Positions 44,243 to 54,167 of a DNA stretch of 64,000 nucleotides are shown piece after piece. The translations under genes were made by a program, and so were the position numbers. Under the pieces are notes generated by a model. That model saw only the letters and a program-made list of their open reading frames with translations, was not told the origin of the DNA and did not search any database. This stretch comes from Neostapfia colusana (lineage: Eukaryota > Streptophyta > Magnoliopsida > Poales > Poaceae), in contig JASWHV010000018.1 in NCBI GenBank assembly GCA_030760725.1, forward strand, positions 21,298,273 to 21,362,272. Direction: 5' to 3'. Each line of letters begins with the position of its first letter. Positions within the stretch are counted from its first letter, which is position 1.

Positions 44243-44543
44243 TGTAGAGTCTTTCCCCTAGCTAGCAAGAGGTCGAGTAGTCGAGTCGTGACGAAGTTAA
44301 TGGTGTGATAATGCTGGGTGTGTGACGTGAGTTGTGGAAGCCATGAGCAATTGTCCACAGCCTCGTCTTCAGATTGTTTTGCTTTGGTGTGTGAACCCAC
44401 AGGAAATAATAGTGCATTTATTTGGTGTGAGATATAAACCCTCGTAAAATTTTAACAAAGCCTCAACACCTTAAAGTACCAACAAATGAAAGTAGTAAGA
44501 TGATACTAAATGGTATCAAATTAACATTTGTTGATTCTGCTAG
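44243..44543 (+). other. Spacer between extra ORF and gag-pol in Gypsy-3
   Basis: 300 bp, AT-rich, no ORF. An acceptor-like CTGCTAG just before the gag ATG could permit splicing, but this is weak. Confidence 0.3.
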
Positions 44544-47500
44544 ATGGCCGGAAGAGGAAAAGGACGTGCTGCAAACCCCGCCAACAACAATGATGAGGCA
44601 TGCAACCCTCATCTTTCTGGAGGCCAGGACAGGGGTGGTCGCCGTGAAGAAGTTGATCCTCTCCACCAAATGCTGGAGAATCAAAATCAGCTTATCCAGA
44701 ACTTGACTCAAGTGGTGGCCAACTTGCATCAAGTTCCACCTCCACAAGCTGCACCACGCCAACCAAGGTTGAGTGAGTTTCTAGGAACTCAACCTCCAAA
44801 GTTTGCAAGTGCTGCTGAACCTCTGGAGGCAGATGATTGGCTGAAGACCATTGAAAGTAAGATGAGGATAATACAATGCCAAGGGTATGAGAGGGTGCTG
44901 TTTGCCTCTCATCAATTGCATGGACCAGCTGCTGATTGGTGGACCGCCTACGTGGCCGCCCATCATGACCCTGAGAACATCACTTGGGAAGAGTTCAAGC
45001 GTAGCATCCGCAACCATTACATCCCAAGAGGTGAACTCAAAAACAAGAGGAAGGAATTTTTGGGACTGCAGCAGGGAAACATGACTGTGAGGGAATACCT
45101 CACTAAATTTACTCAACTATCCCGTTATGCTCCACGAGACATAGAGACTGATGAGCAGAAACAAGATTGTTTCGTGGAAGGACTTACCGCAGAGATGCAG
45201 TGTGCAATGTCCTCCAATGAGTATGAAAGCTTTCAAAAGATGGTGGACAGAGCATTTGTGGTGGAAAGGAAGCTAAAGGCCCTGGAAAATGAGAATAAGA
45301 GGAAGGCTGGGTGGTCACATCAGGCCTCAGGGAGCAACACCCGCCCACGTATGATGCAGCAACCTACGGGGCAGACGAGCCGTGCTGCGGTACCCTATTC
45401 AGCACCAAGAGGGTACAACCCAAACTACAGGCCTCCCGCAGCACCAGCACAGCCGCAACGTCAGTTTGTGCAGCAGCCTCGCCCCGCATATCCACCTCGA
45501 CCAGCAGTGCAAGGACCCCCAAACCAACCCCAAGACAACAAGGGCCAAGCATCTAAGATTGGGGTGCAATGTTTCAGCTGTGGTGAAGTGGGGCACTACG
45601 CCCATAAATGCCCAAAGAAGAAGCCTGTGCCGCCACAACAGCAGAATGTAGTGAGAGGACGGGTGAACCACGTCACTATGGAGGAAGCACAAGAGGCCCC
45701 CGACGTGGTAGTTGGTAAGTTTCCTGCCAATTTACACCTTGCAACTCTGCTGTTTGATTCTGGTGCTACCCACTCGTTCATTGCTCAAGGGTTTGTTAAG
45801 AAACATGACCTAGCAACCACACAAATGAACCATATGCTAGCCGTAAACTCTCCAGGTGGAGAAATAAGGACAAGACAAGTGTGTCCCAAAGTGAGCCTAG
45901 ACATTAATGGGGTAGTATTTACTGCTAACCTCATAGTGATAGATTCACAAGGGATAGATATTATTTTGGGTATGGATTGGTTGACCAAACATAAAGGAAT
46001 CATCCATTGTTCGACCAGAACGGTGGAATTAACTCACCCCAGTGGCAACAGAGTAAAGTTCATAACAATACACGAGCCTAGGAGGGACATTAAATTAAAT
46101 CAAGTGGAGGTGAAAGTTGAGGAAATCAGGACTATCAGGGAATATCCAGATGTTTTTCCGGAGGAATTGCCAGGTATGCCTCCCGACCGTGACGTGGAAT
46201 TCGCAATTGAGCTAGTACCGGGAACAGCCCCGATATACAAGAGACCTTATCGAATGGACTCCAAGCAGCTAGAAGAGCTCAAGGATCATTTGAGAGAATT
46301 GACGGAGAAGGGGTATATTCGCCCTAGTTCCTCACCATGGGGAGCTCCGGTGATATTTGTGCCCAAGAAAGACGGAACCCAAAGGTTATGCGTGGATTAC
46401 CGTGCCTTGAATGAGGTAACCATTAAGAACAAGTACCCATTACCCCGCATTGAAGACTTGTTTGATCAGTTGAGGGGAGCTTGCGTGTTCTCGAAAATTG
46501 ATCTCAGGTCGGGATACCACCAACTCAAGATAAGGCAATCTGATATTCCCAAGACAGCTTTCGTATCTCGGTACGGACTGTATGAATACACTGTCATGCC
46601 TTTCGGGCTAACCAATGCCCCGGCATATTTCATGTACCTCATGAACAAGGTATTCATGGAATATCTAGACAAATTTGTGGTGGTTTTCATAGATGATATT
46701 CTCTTCTTCTCCAAAAATGAAGAAGAACATGAGAAACATCTAAGGTTGGTGTTGCAGAGGTTGAGAGAACACCAACTATATGCCAAGTTGAGCAAGTGTG
46801 AGTTTTGGCTGAAGAGAGTTCCCTTTTTAGGACATATCATCTCGGAGGGAGGAATCTCCGTAGATCCCGCCAAAATCGAAGATATCCAGAAATGGAAAAC
46901 CCCTGAAAATGTCGGGGAAGTTCGAAGCTTTTTGGGATTGGCTGGATACTATCGACGGTTTATTGAGGGATTCTCCAAGATCTCGAGACCTCTCACCAAA
47001 CTGTTGGAAAAGGGAATCACATTCACCTGGACGCCACAGTGCGATACGAGCTTTCAGGAGCTAAAGAAGAGATTGACAACAGCCCCAGTGTTGGTTATGC
47101 CAGATATGCAGAAGAATTTCACAGTGTACTGCGATGCCTCTGGAAATGGGTTGGGATGTGTTCTCATGCAAGAAGGACATGTCGTGGCATATGCATCCCG
47201 GCAGCTTCGGAAGCACGAGAAGAACTATCCTACACATGATCTAGAACTAGCTGCAGTGGTACACGCGTTGAAAATTTGGCGGCACTATTTGATGGGGAAG
47301 AGGACAGAGATATATACGGATCATAAGAGTTTGAAGTACATATTCACACAGCCAGATCTCAACCTCAGACAAAGGAGATGGTTAGAGCTAATCCGTGACT
47401 TTGATATAGGCATCAACTATCATCCCGGGAAAGCAAACGTCGTGGCCGATGCTTTGAGTCAGAAAGTGCAGGTCAATAAGTTGAGCTTGAAGGACATGCC

Positions 47501-49013
47501 CGCAGAATTCAAGGATGAGGTTATAAGGCTCAATCTATGTCTAGTAAATAGTGGTGAAGCCATCGCCATGGAAGTGGACTCCACACTCGAGCAAGACATA
47601 CGCGAGGGCCAAAAGAATGATGAGAAGATACAAGAGATCAGACAGCTCATTAAGGAAAATAAAGCTCCTGGTTTTAGAGAGGATGAACAGGGAACGGTGT
47701 GGCACGGGAAAAGGATCTGTGTGCCAGAAGTAAAAGAGATCCGTGAATTAATTTTGAAGGAGGCTCACGATTCCGACTATTCCATTCATCCTGGGAGTAC
47801 GAAGATGTACCAGGACCTCAAGAGCAGGTATTGGTGGTATGGCATGAAGCGAGATGTCGCGGAACATGTTGCCCTATGTGACACATGTCAGTTGGTGAAA
47901 GCAGAACATCAACGACCCGCGGGATTATTGCAACCACTCAAAGTGCCTGAATGGAAGTGGGAAGAAATCAGCATGGATTTTGTCGTGGGATTGCCTAGGA
48001 CCCAATCCGGGTATGATTCAATATGGGTCATTATTGATAGGCTAACCAAGGTAGCTCATTTCATTCCGGTGAAAGAAAGCTACAGCGGATCCAAATTGGC
48101 GGAATTGTACATGTCAAGGATTGTGTGTTACCATGGAGTGCCAAAGAAGATAGTGTCGGACCGAGGGACACAGTTCACCTCGAGGTTTTGGCAAAAGTTG
48201 CATGAAACCATGGGAACCCATCTGAATTTCAGCTCTGCCTATCATCCCCAAACTGACGGGCAGACGGAGAGAACCAATCAGATCCTTGAAGATATGTTAA
48301 GGGCATGTGCGCTCAAAAACAATAGGAGTTGGGACAAGAACTTACCGTATGCGGAGTTTTCCTATAACAACAGCTATCAAGCTAGTATGAAAATGTCACC
48401 GTTTGAAGCTTTGTATGGAAGGAAGTGCAGAACTCCTCTATTTTGGAACCAAACAGGAGAAAGTAAAGTGTTTGGTCCAGAAGTGCTACAAGAAGCCAAA
48501 GCGAAGGTGAGGGAGATTCGCAACAACTTGAGGATAGCACAAACACGCCAGAAGAGTTATGCTGATGTACGAAGAAGAGAACTCGTTTTCAACGTGGGAG
48601 ACTATGTTTATCTCAAGGTGTCCCCTATCAGAGGACTTCGTCGGTTCAAGGTGAAAGGGAAGTTGTCACCTCGATACATCGGACCCTTTCGAGTTTTGGA
48701 AAGAAAAGGCGAAGTGGCGTACCAACTAGAGTTACCGGTTCATCTATCGGATGTACACGATGTATTCCATGTGTCACAACTCAAGAAATGTCTGAGGACG
48801 CCTGAAGAGGTGTTACCCATGAATGAAGTGGATGTAGCTGAAGATTTGTCTTATGCCGAGCAACCATACAAGATTTTGGAGACGATGGAACGCCTCACCA
48901 GAAACAAACGAATCCGGATGTGCAAGGTGCAGTGGAAGCATCACTCAGAAGAGGAAGCTACCTGGGAACCGGAAGATGAGCTCAAGGCACAATTTCCGGA
49001 ATTGTTTTCTTAG
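44544..49013 (+). CDS. gag-pol: Gypsy-3 gag-pol polyprotein, complete
   Basis: 1489 codons, one frame, start MAGRGKGRAA. Domains in order: capsid (ADWWTAYV, RNHYIPRGEL, about 60-250); P/Q-rich linker; CCHC knuckle CFSCGEVGHYAHKC near 342; protease LLFDSGATHSFI near 405; RT with QRLCVDYRALNE, KIDLRSGYHQL and FIDD at 715-718; RNase H (YCDASGNGLG, about 860; TDHKSLKYIF); integrase HHCC finger (SIHPGSTKMY ... CDTCQ, about 1080-1120); DDE core (MDFVVGLP, VSDRGTQF, GQTERTNQI, about 1145-1240); GPF-type end SPRYIGPFRV; and chromodomain CKVQWKHHSEEEATWE at the C-terminus. All catalytic residues checked are present. Gag and pol are fused without stop or shift, as in many Tekay elements, so protease processing must set the ratio. 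Confidence 0.97.
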   Translation: MAGRGKGRAANPANNNDEACNPHLSGGQDRGGRREEVDPLHQMLENQNQLIQNLTQVVANLHQVPPPQAAPRQPRLSEFLGTQPPKFASAAEPLEADDWLKTIESKMRIIQCQGYERVLFASHQLHGPAADWWTAYVAAHHDPENITWEEFKRSIRNHYIPRGELKNKRKEFLGLQQGNMTVREYLTKFTQLSRYAPRDIETDEQKQDCFVEGLTAEMQCAMSSNEYESFQKMVDRAFVVERKLKALENENKRKAGWSHQASGSNTRPRMMQQPTGQTSRAAVPYSAPRGYNPNYRPPAAPAQPQRQFVQQPRPAYPPRPAVQGPPNQPQDNKGQASKIGVQCFSCGEVGHYAHKCPKKKPVPPQQQNVVRGRVNHVTMEEAQEAPDVVVGKFPANLHLATLLFDSGATHSFIAQGFVKKHDLATTQMNHMLAVNSPGGEIRTRQVCPKVSLDINGVVFTANLIVIDSQGIDIILGMDWLTKHKGIIHCSTRTVELTHPSGNRVKFITIHEPRRDIKLNQVEVKVEEIRTIREYPDVFPEELPGMPPDRDVEFAIELVPGTAPIYKRPYRMDSKQLEELKDHLRELTEKGYIRPSSSPWGAPVIFVPKKDGTQRLCVDYRALNEVTIKNKYPLPRIEDLFDQLRGACVFSKIDLRSGYHQLKIRQSDIPKTAFVSRYGLYEYTVMPFGLTNAPAYFMYLMNKVFMEYLDKFVVVFIDDILFFSKNEEEHEKHLRLVLQRLREHQLYAKLSKCEFWLKRVPFLGHIISEGGISVDPAKIEDIQKWKTPENVGEVRSFLGLAGYYRRFIEGFSKISRPLTKLLEKGITFTWTPQCDTSFQELKKRLTTAPVLVMPDMQKNFTVYCDASGNGLGCVLMQEGHVVAYASRQLRKHEKNYPTHDLELAAVVHALKIWRHYLMGKRTEIYTDHKSLKYIFTQPDLNLRQRRWLELIRDFDIGINYHPGKANVVADALSQKVQVNKLSLKDMPAEFKDEVIRLNLCLVNSGEAIAMEVDSTLEQDIREGQKNDEKIQEIRQLIKENKAPGFREDEQGTVWHGKRICVPEVKEIRELILKEAHDSDYSIHPGSTKMYQDLKSRYWWYGMKRDVAEHVALCDTCQLVKAEHQRPAGLLQPLKVPEWKWEEISMDFVVGLPRTQSGYDSIWVIIDRLTKVAHFIPVKESYSGSKLAELYMSRIVCYHGVPKKIVSDRGTQFTSRFWQKLHETMGTHLNFSSAYHPQTDGQTERTNQILEDMLRACALKNNRSWDKNLPYAEFSYNNSYQASMKMSPFEALYGRKCRTPLFWNQTGESKVFGPEVLQEAKAKVREIRNNLRIAQTRQKSYADVRRRELVFNVGDYVYLKVSPIRGLRRFKVKGKLSPRYIGPFRVLERKGEVAYQLELPVHLSDVHDVFHVSQLKKCLRTPEEVLPMNEVDVAEDLSYAEQPYKILETMERLTRNKRIRMCKVQWKHHSEEEATWEPEDELKAQFPELFS

Positions 49014-49040
49014 AAACACCAATCTCGAGGACGAGATTTC

Positions 49041-49058
49041 TTTTAAGGGGGGTAGAGC
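49041..49058 (+). other. Gypsy-3 polypurine tract
   Basis: TTTTAAGGGGGGTAGAGC directly before the 3' LTR. It is preceded by CTCGAGGACGAGATTTC, a block also seen before the PPT in the other two Tekay elements. Confidence 0.88.
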
Positions 49059-50780
49059 TGTAACACCCCAAATTTTGATTCAAAACTCTAAACCATGTTC
49101 AGAGGGGAATTTAAAAATTTTTGGACGTGTTGCATGTTTTGCAAAAATTCAAATTCAAACTGGAATTCAAATTATACTCAAAACAGAAAAGAAATGGAAA
49201 AAGAAAAAGAGAAACGGGAAAAAAACCGGCCAGTGGGCCGAAACCCGCCAGCCGGCCCAGTTTCCCCGCGCCAGCCCGCCCCCGCGCGCGCCGCGCTGTC
49301 TCTCACAGACAGGTGGGACCCGCCTGTCATCCCTAACCCCGCGACCCCGGACTCTCTCCCGCGCGCGCGATCGCAACCGACCGGATTTCCGCGTCCCGCA
49401 GCCCGAATTCTGGTCCCAGAGGACTCAAACTCGATCGCAACAGACCCACCGCCCTCCCCCGGCTATAAAAACCCCAGCCCCGATCGGTTTTTCCCACGCG
49501 ATCGCCGATTTTTACTCCGGTGAGCACCGAGACTTCGCCGGTGAATTCTGGCCGATCTAAGCTCGGAAACTCTGATCTAACTCGCTGGTCTTGATCCACC
49601 GCCTCCGGGGAGCTTTGCAGGTGCAGAAAACTCGGAGACTTACGGTGTAAATCCAGCGCCGACGAGCTTCGCCGTGGTTTTGCCTCGGACCTCGCCGCCG
49701 ATCACTTTCCAGGACCCCCGAGCTCGAGAAAACCCCCGAGGTGAGATCCCTGAGCTCCCCTCTACCGATCTATGCCATCAGATCACAGTTCTAGGCAGAA
49801 TTCTCGAGGATCCGAAACTTTCCGGCGAGATCGCCGCTTCCCGCCGCCATGCGCCGCCGGCAGCGCCGCCCGCGCTCGATCAGAGCGACGTGGCCGCTTG
49901 TGCGCCGTTTATTTTAAATCGCACGGTAGACTTTAAAACCCCGCGTACCGGTTCGATGTTATAATCTCAGCCGTCGGTTTAAAATCGGACGGTCCACGTC
50001 AGCCCCGCATTATAAAGACTGGAATTCTTACGTGCTACCCCTGGGGTTCTCTGGAATTGAGAGCTAGCCCCGGAAACTTCAGATCTAGCCCCTGGAACTC
50101 CAGAAAATCATGTAAATTCATTTAAAAATCAGTTTTAACCCCTGGACTTAATAGAAATTAGGAAAAACACCTCTGATAAGTGCAGCTAGACCCCTGGAAA
50201 TTATGAAAATAATATTATAGACCCTGTAATGGGGTGAATTCATTATTTTAGCCCTGTTTAGTATTTAATTTAGAAAATTGAATATGTAACTAGTGTTTAA
50301 AAATTAAAAAGGGGGACAAACATAATTGTCAAAATTAATTAAAAACTTTCTCAGTACTTAGAAAACTTTGGAGTGAGATAAAAATATATTTTTGGGCTGA
50401 AATAAATCTGTTTCATCTATTATTCACATTTATTAGTATAGGGACACATTTTTAAGTAAAGAATAGCTATAGAAAAATAGGGAAAATAATTATGAAATAG
50501 TATACATCAGAAGCCAAGGTCAAAATATGTTATTAAATTATTTAGGATCAGAACCTATACTGTTTACGTGATGTGTATTACTAATTTCATAATTAAATAC
50601 ACAATTATGCATAGGAATATAAATCTGAAAATATAGCAACTAGTAAATGATAAATGGAGTTTTTAAAATCCAAAGGGTTCAGTTTAGGGTTGATAGAAAT
50701 TGTGAAGGCACATATGGAGAAGAAAAATACTTTTCATACATACTTGGTAGTTTAATATAAGGAATTTATTTAAAACTGAA

Positions 50781-50859
<79 letters not shown>

Positions 50860-52550
50860 TAGTATGTAAGTATAAATGTGGACACAAAAGTAGGAATCAT
50901 ATATACATGGTTAAAAGTGCATGCAAGCCACAACTTGACACACATAAAGTAACCACAACACATATAATGGTAAAGAACTTTTATAAATATGAATGTGTGG
51001 TTTGTATGAAGTAGAAGTGTGAACTATGTCTTATGATTGTTGTTTTTCTTTTGCTATGTGTGATGGTATGAAGTAGAACCTGTTCAAGAGCAAGTTATTC
51101 CTTTCCAAGATCAGGACTACCCATTTCAAGAGCAGCAAGAAGGAGGCAAGTGTCCTTGACCACTTTGATCCTATGCTAGGATGTGTAGGTAGAATTATTT
51201 GCATTGTCAAATGAAATATGAAACCCATGCTAGGAAAGTTTCCCTAGAATTGCATTACCTTGTTTCCTTGAAGCTTGGGTTGGGATTTATTTTGTCAGGT
51301 CATTTATACACATGCATATGCTTAGCCATGCTTAGAATGGGATATTTGGGATATGAGATCATCAGTTTATATTACCATACTCTTGAATGAGACATTGTGA
51401 GTTATGTAGAGGTAGGGATCAAGGCAAGTTGGATGTTTTGGTTGTGTGCTGGGTGCACGAGACTTGGGTTTGTGTTTAGTACTTGCCTAGATCCTAAGGA
51501 CCGGTTCATGGAGCATGTAACCCGGCTTTACAGTGCCAACCACATGCTGAGATGGGGCAGCTTGGCCAATTAATTAGGTGTATCCCCGGCGTAGTATGGG
51601 TGTGTTGGATGGTGCGGGGAGTAGGTGTCAGCTGGACTACCATATGAACCGCAAGGCTCAAGAGGGGGCCACTGCAGCGGGGTTGGAGCCTCTTGTATGC
51701 TGTTAGGGGTGAAACCTCAGTGGGCCCACGCTCGTCGGGAATCCCTTTGTAAAGGCTTCGTAGTGATCTCTTGGCCGCACACCTGGGAAGTGTGAATGTG
51801 GATCGTAGCCACTGGCATAATGGAGGTTCCTTTAGTCCACCCGGCAACGGGGGATGAAATCACTACTTGTGGGTACAGTGGTACAAACTCTGCAGAGTCA
51901 AAACTGTCTTGACAGCCGTGCTCACGGTTAAGAGCGGCCTGGACTTATTCATGATTAGAGGAGTGATGGTTTTTGGATGTTGTAGATGTTAAGCGGGGAG
52001 CTTAACATTGGTAATGATGTTATGATTATTGGATTACAATGATGGGATGGGAGATTGGGACCATTTCACCTGTGTAGTAATGTAGGTGCTTAATAAGCTA
52101 AGGTGATAGGTATTAATTGCGTAGTGCTTTAACCATGAGTTCAACCTCTCCTTGTTCTAGCCATGCATGATATAATTTTCCCACACTTGCTGAGTACCAT
52201 TGGTACTCAACCTTGCATATTTGTTGGTTTATATTGCTGCTCAGGTCAAGATAATGAGGTGGTGTATAATGACCAAGACTTTGGACCCGAAGAAGGTTTC
52301 TAGGTTCATGGAGACCCCCGGGCAACGCCTGTGATGGAGCCCTAAAAGAATAATATTCCGCTGCTAGTTTATTTACTTGTGATGAAGCATTAGTGTCTAT
52401 TGAGACATTTGCGATGTAAGACTTATTTATATTCGACACCTGGCTTGTAATAAATGATGCTTCACTATTTGTCATTACATGTATGAGAAAATGATCCTGG
52501 CATACATGTGATATTCACTTGGTTGTTCTTCGGAAAAACCGGGTGTGACA
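49059..52550 (+). repeat. Gypsy-3 3' LTR
   Basis: 3492 bp; the 55-bp excess over the 5' LTR is explained by the microsatellite at 50780-50855. Confidence 0.97.
50780..50855. repeat. (CA)n(TA)n microsatellite in the Gypsy-3 3' LTR
   Basis: About 10 CA and 27 TA units. The 5' LTR has only a short CATATA... tract at the matching place (about 41528-41547). The translated IYIYIY ORFs here are artefacts. Confidence 0.95.
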
Positions 52551-52555
52551 CTAAT

Positions 52556-53163
52556 GAATTGCTGTAGTTTAGAGCTAACTAAAGTTCATTTCAACTTTGG
52601 GCAAAGTACATGAGAGAAATGCGTTTCTTGTTTGATTGCGGCTCTCTCATGTGCCTTAGCGTAAGGTTCTCCACAACCTGCTGCTAAAACTTGAAAGTAA
52701 GGATTCTACTAATTAGGCGAGTCCTTTGCAAATGATTTTACCTCATGTACCAAACAACCCTCATGTAGAAGTTCCATGTTTAGGTGAGACGGGTCAGACA
52801 TGCTGAGCCTTCGTGCTCACTGCTTGTGTTTGAAGCTTTTGCAGGGTTCTATGAGGAAGGGACTCCCGAAGAGGAGACGGAACCCCAGGAGGGGAATCCC
52901 GTCAAGTGGGAGTCGTGCACGCCGCAGAGTTAGTGTGCGTGTGTGCTAGCAATGACACGTTCAAGGGCTGAACGTGGACTTGATGCGTAGTCTACGTCCG
53001 TGAGTGTAGACTGGACTTATTTTGATGTAAACATGTTTGTAAACTTGTTTATGTAATAAAATTTCGCTTCCGCTTTGTACCTTTGACGTGTGTTATCCGG
53101 TGCTGTGCAACGCAGCACCCCTCAGCGTGATCCTGGCTCGACAGGACCTTTGGGGTCGTGTCA
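52556..53163 (+). repeat. Gypsy-1 3' LTR, block 3
   Basis: Matches 7014-7621, ending GGTCGTGTCA. AATAAA is at 53055-53060. Followed by the right GTGTT copy at 53164-53168. Confidence 0.95.
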
Positions 53164-53168
53164 GTGTT

Positions 53169-53381
53169 TTCAAGTGATTCTTGTTGCATTAGATCCGTGA
53201 CTTGATTCTCTACCTCTCTACTTGATTTGTCACGGTTGAACACGTTTGAAAACACTTGCACACACGGTTTCTTTAACCGATTGATTTTTTGTTGAGGGGT
53301 TTTTGTTGTTTCCGCTGCGAAAAGTTTTAATCTACCATTCACCCCCCTCTGGTAGCTTTTCACGTGCTCTTCGATCCTACA
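53169..53381 (+). repeat. Copia-A 3' LTR, last part
   Basis: Sequence unrelated to Gypsy-1 that must complete the Copia LTR broken at 3581; it ends CCTACA, complementing the TGTGAG start. TAT gag-leader homology begins at the next base. Confidence 0.85.
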
Positions 53382-54138
53382 GTTGCCGCAGACGTTGGTG
53401 CCGCGAACGCTTGGTTCGCTGCTGGCACAGTATACCCCGGTATGGGCAACGCTGCGCCATAGACCGGGGGCGCCGTTTGCAGGGTATATGGCTGTGGCAT
53501 ATGCTGCGTGGCGTATGCCTAGGGCAGAGATCGCGTGGCGAAGTCTGCGCCTCAGGCAGGGTTGAGGCAGACGTCATGCTGTCGCTGGCCTCTTGGTTGC
53601 GACGCCTTTCTCGTCGTCGCTCGAGGAACACTCGGGCATCTTGGCCCAAGTGGCATCGTTCCAGCTCTGTCCTCAGGTCCGTCGATGGGAGCCTGGTGGA
53701 GCTGGAATCTACCGTCTGCCCGTCAACCGTTGGCGTGCGCGTCAGCGACACAGCCGGTTGGCCGGAACGTCGTCCTCGCCGAAGTCGAGGGTTTGCGGCG
53801 GCGATGACGAGACAGTCTACCTCATGAATCCACTGCTGGGTTGCTGACCGAGTCGCGTCCCCAGCAGGTGGATTGCGCAGTAGCGCTCTGGCTGCAGCTA
53901 GCGCGCCCCCGTGGGGGACGCTCAGTGCTGCAGAGGATCTCACGCTCGCTGGAGTCTGTGTTGCCGGAGTCGGCGCTGCTGGAGTCGGCTGCTGGCTCCC
54001 AGCTTGCGCCGACACACTCCGTCCAGAGTGTGTCGAGACATAGTCTCCGCTAGTCACGGTCCATCGTGAACGCGGGGGAGGAGAGCTTGCCTCTGAAGGA
54101 AGCTTGGTCATCTTCGCCGGCAAAAGATCGTCGCGCAA
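53382..54138 (-). pseudogene. gag: TAT-2a gag N-terminal fragment
   Basis: Homologous to 34759-35475: starts MRDDLLPAKM and shares MTKLP, SGRSVSAQAGSQQP and LGQDARV. From about 53525 leftward the reading leaves the gag frame because of a small indel, so the last ~45 residues are out of frame. Truncated by the Copia-A insertion. Confidence 0.82.
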
Positions 54139-54153
54139 GGGAAAAGCCCCCTA

Positions 54154-54167
54154 CCTGGCGCGCCAAA
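54154..54167 (-). other. TAT-2a primer binding site
   Basis: Same 14 bases as in TAT-1 (TTTGGCGCGCCAGG on the minus strand). Confidence 0.75.

Larger units (their letters stand above)
39805..52550 (+). mobile_element. Gypsy-3: intact-looking Tekay/Del-type chromodomain Ty3/gypsy element
   Basis: 12.7 kb with perfect 5-bp target duplication, LTRs of 3437 and 3492 bp, Met-tRNA PBS, extra ORF, complete single-frame gag-pol and PPT. By eye the LTRs differ at about 13 substitutions plus a microsatellite, about 0.4%. That makes it the youngest element here and a candidate for autonomous activity. Confidence 0.97.
3582..53163 (+). mobile_element. Gypsy-1: Tekay/Del-type chromodomain Ty3/gypsy element, split by TAT-1 and Gypsy-3
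   Basis: Components: 5' LTR 3582-7621, PBS 7626-7637, extra ORF 9121-10041, gag 10308-11603, decayed pol 11604-14889, PPT about 14944-14958, and a 3' LTR in three blocks (231, 3197 and 608 bp) that add up to about 4036 bp against 4040 bp for the 5' LTR. Without its guests it is about 15.4 kb. The chromodomain at the C-terminus, tRNA-iMet PBS and long LTRs fit Tekay/Del. LTR copies differ by roughly 2% in the blocks compared by eye (about 13 changes in the last 608 bp), making it older than Gypsy-3 and Gypsy-2. The pol lesions make it non-autonomous. Confidence 0.95.
1..53381 (+). mobile_element. Copia-A: SIRE-like Ty1/copia retrotransposon, 3' part, split by Gypsy-1
   Basis: Seen: the end of a Ty1/copia RT-RNase H frame, about 1 kb of noncoding DNA, a polypurine tract and an LTR that starts TGTGAG at 2191 and ends CCTACA at 53381. 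The LTR is interrupted from 3582 to 53168 by Gypsy-1 plus one target-site copy. The 5' LTR, gag, protease and integrase lie off the left edge. A long gap between pol and the 3' LTR is known from the SIRE/Maximus lineage, so that assignment is an inference from layout and RNase H motifs. Copia-A sits in TAT-2a: the sequence right of 53381 is TAT gag leader. Its 5-bp target duplication should be GTTGC (53382-53386), but the left copy is outside the window. Confidence 0.85.

Noticed and set aside
48853..49560. 235-residue ORF overlapping the end of Gypsy-3 gag-pol
   Set aside because: Reads another frame of the chromodomain and runs through the PPT into the LTR.
50684..50963. Minus-strand ORFs rich in IYIYIY
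   Set aside because: Translation of the (TA)n microsatellite.
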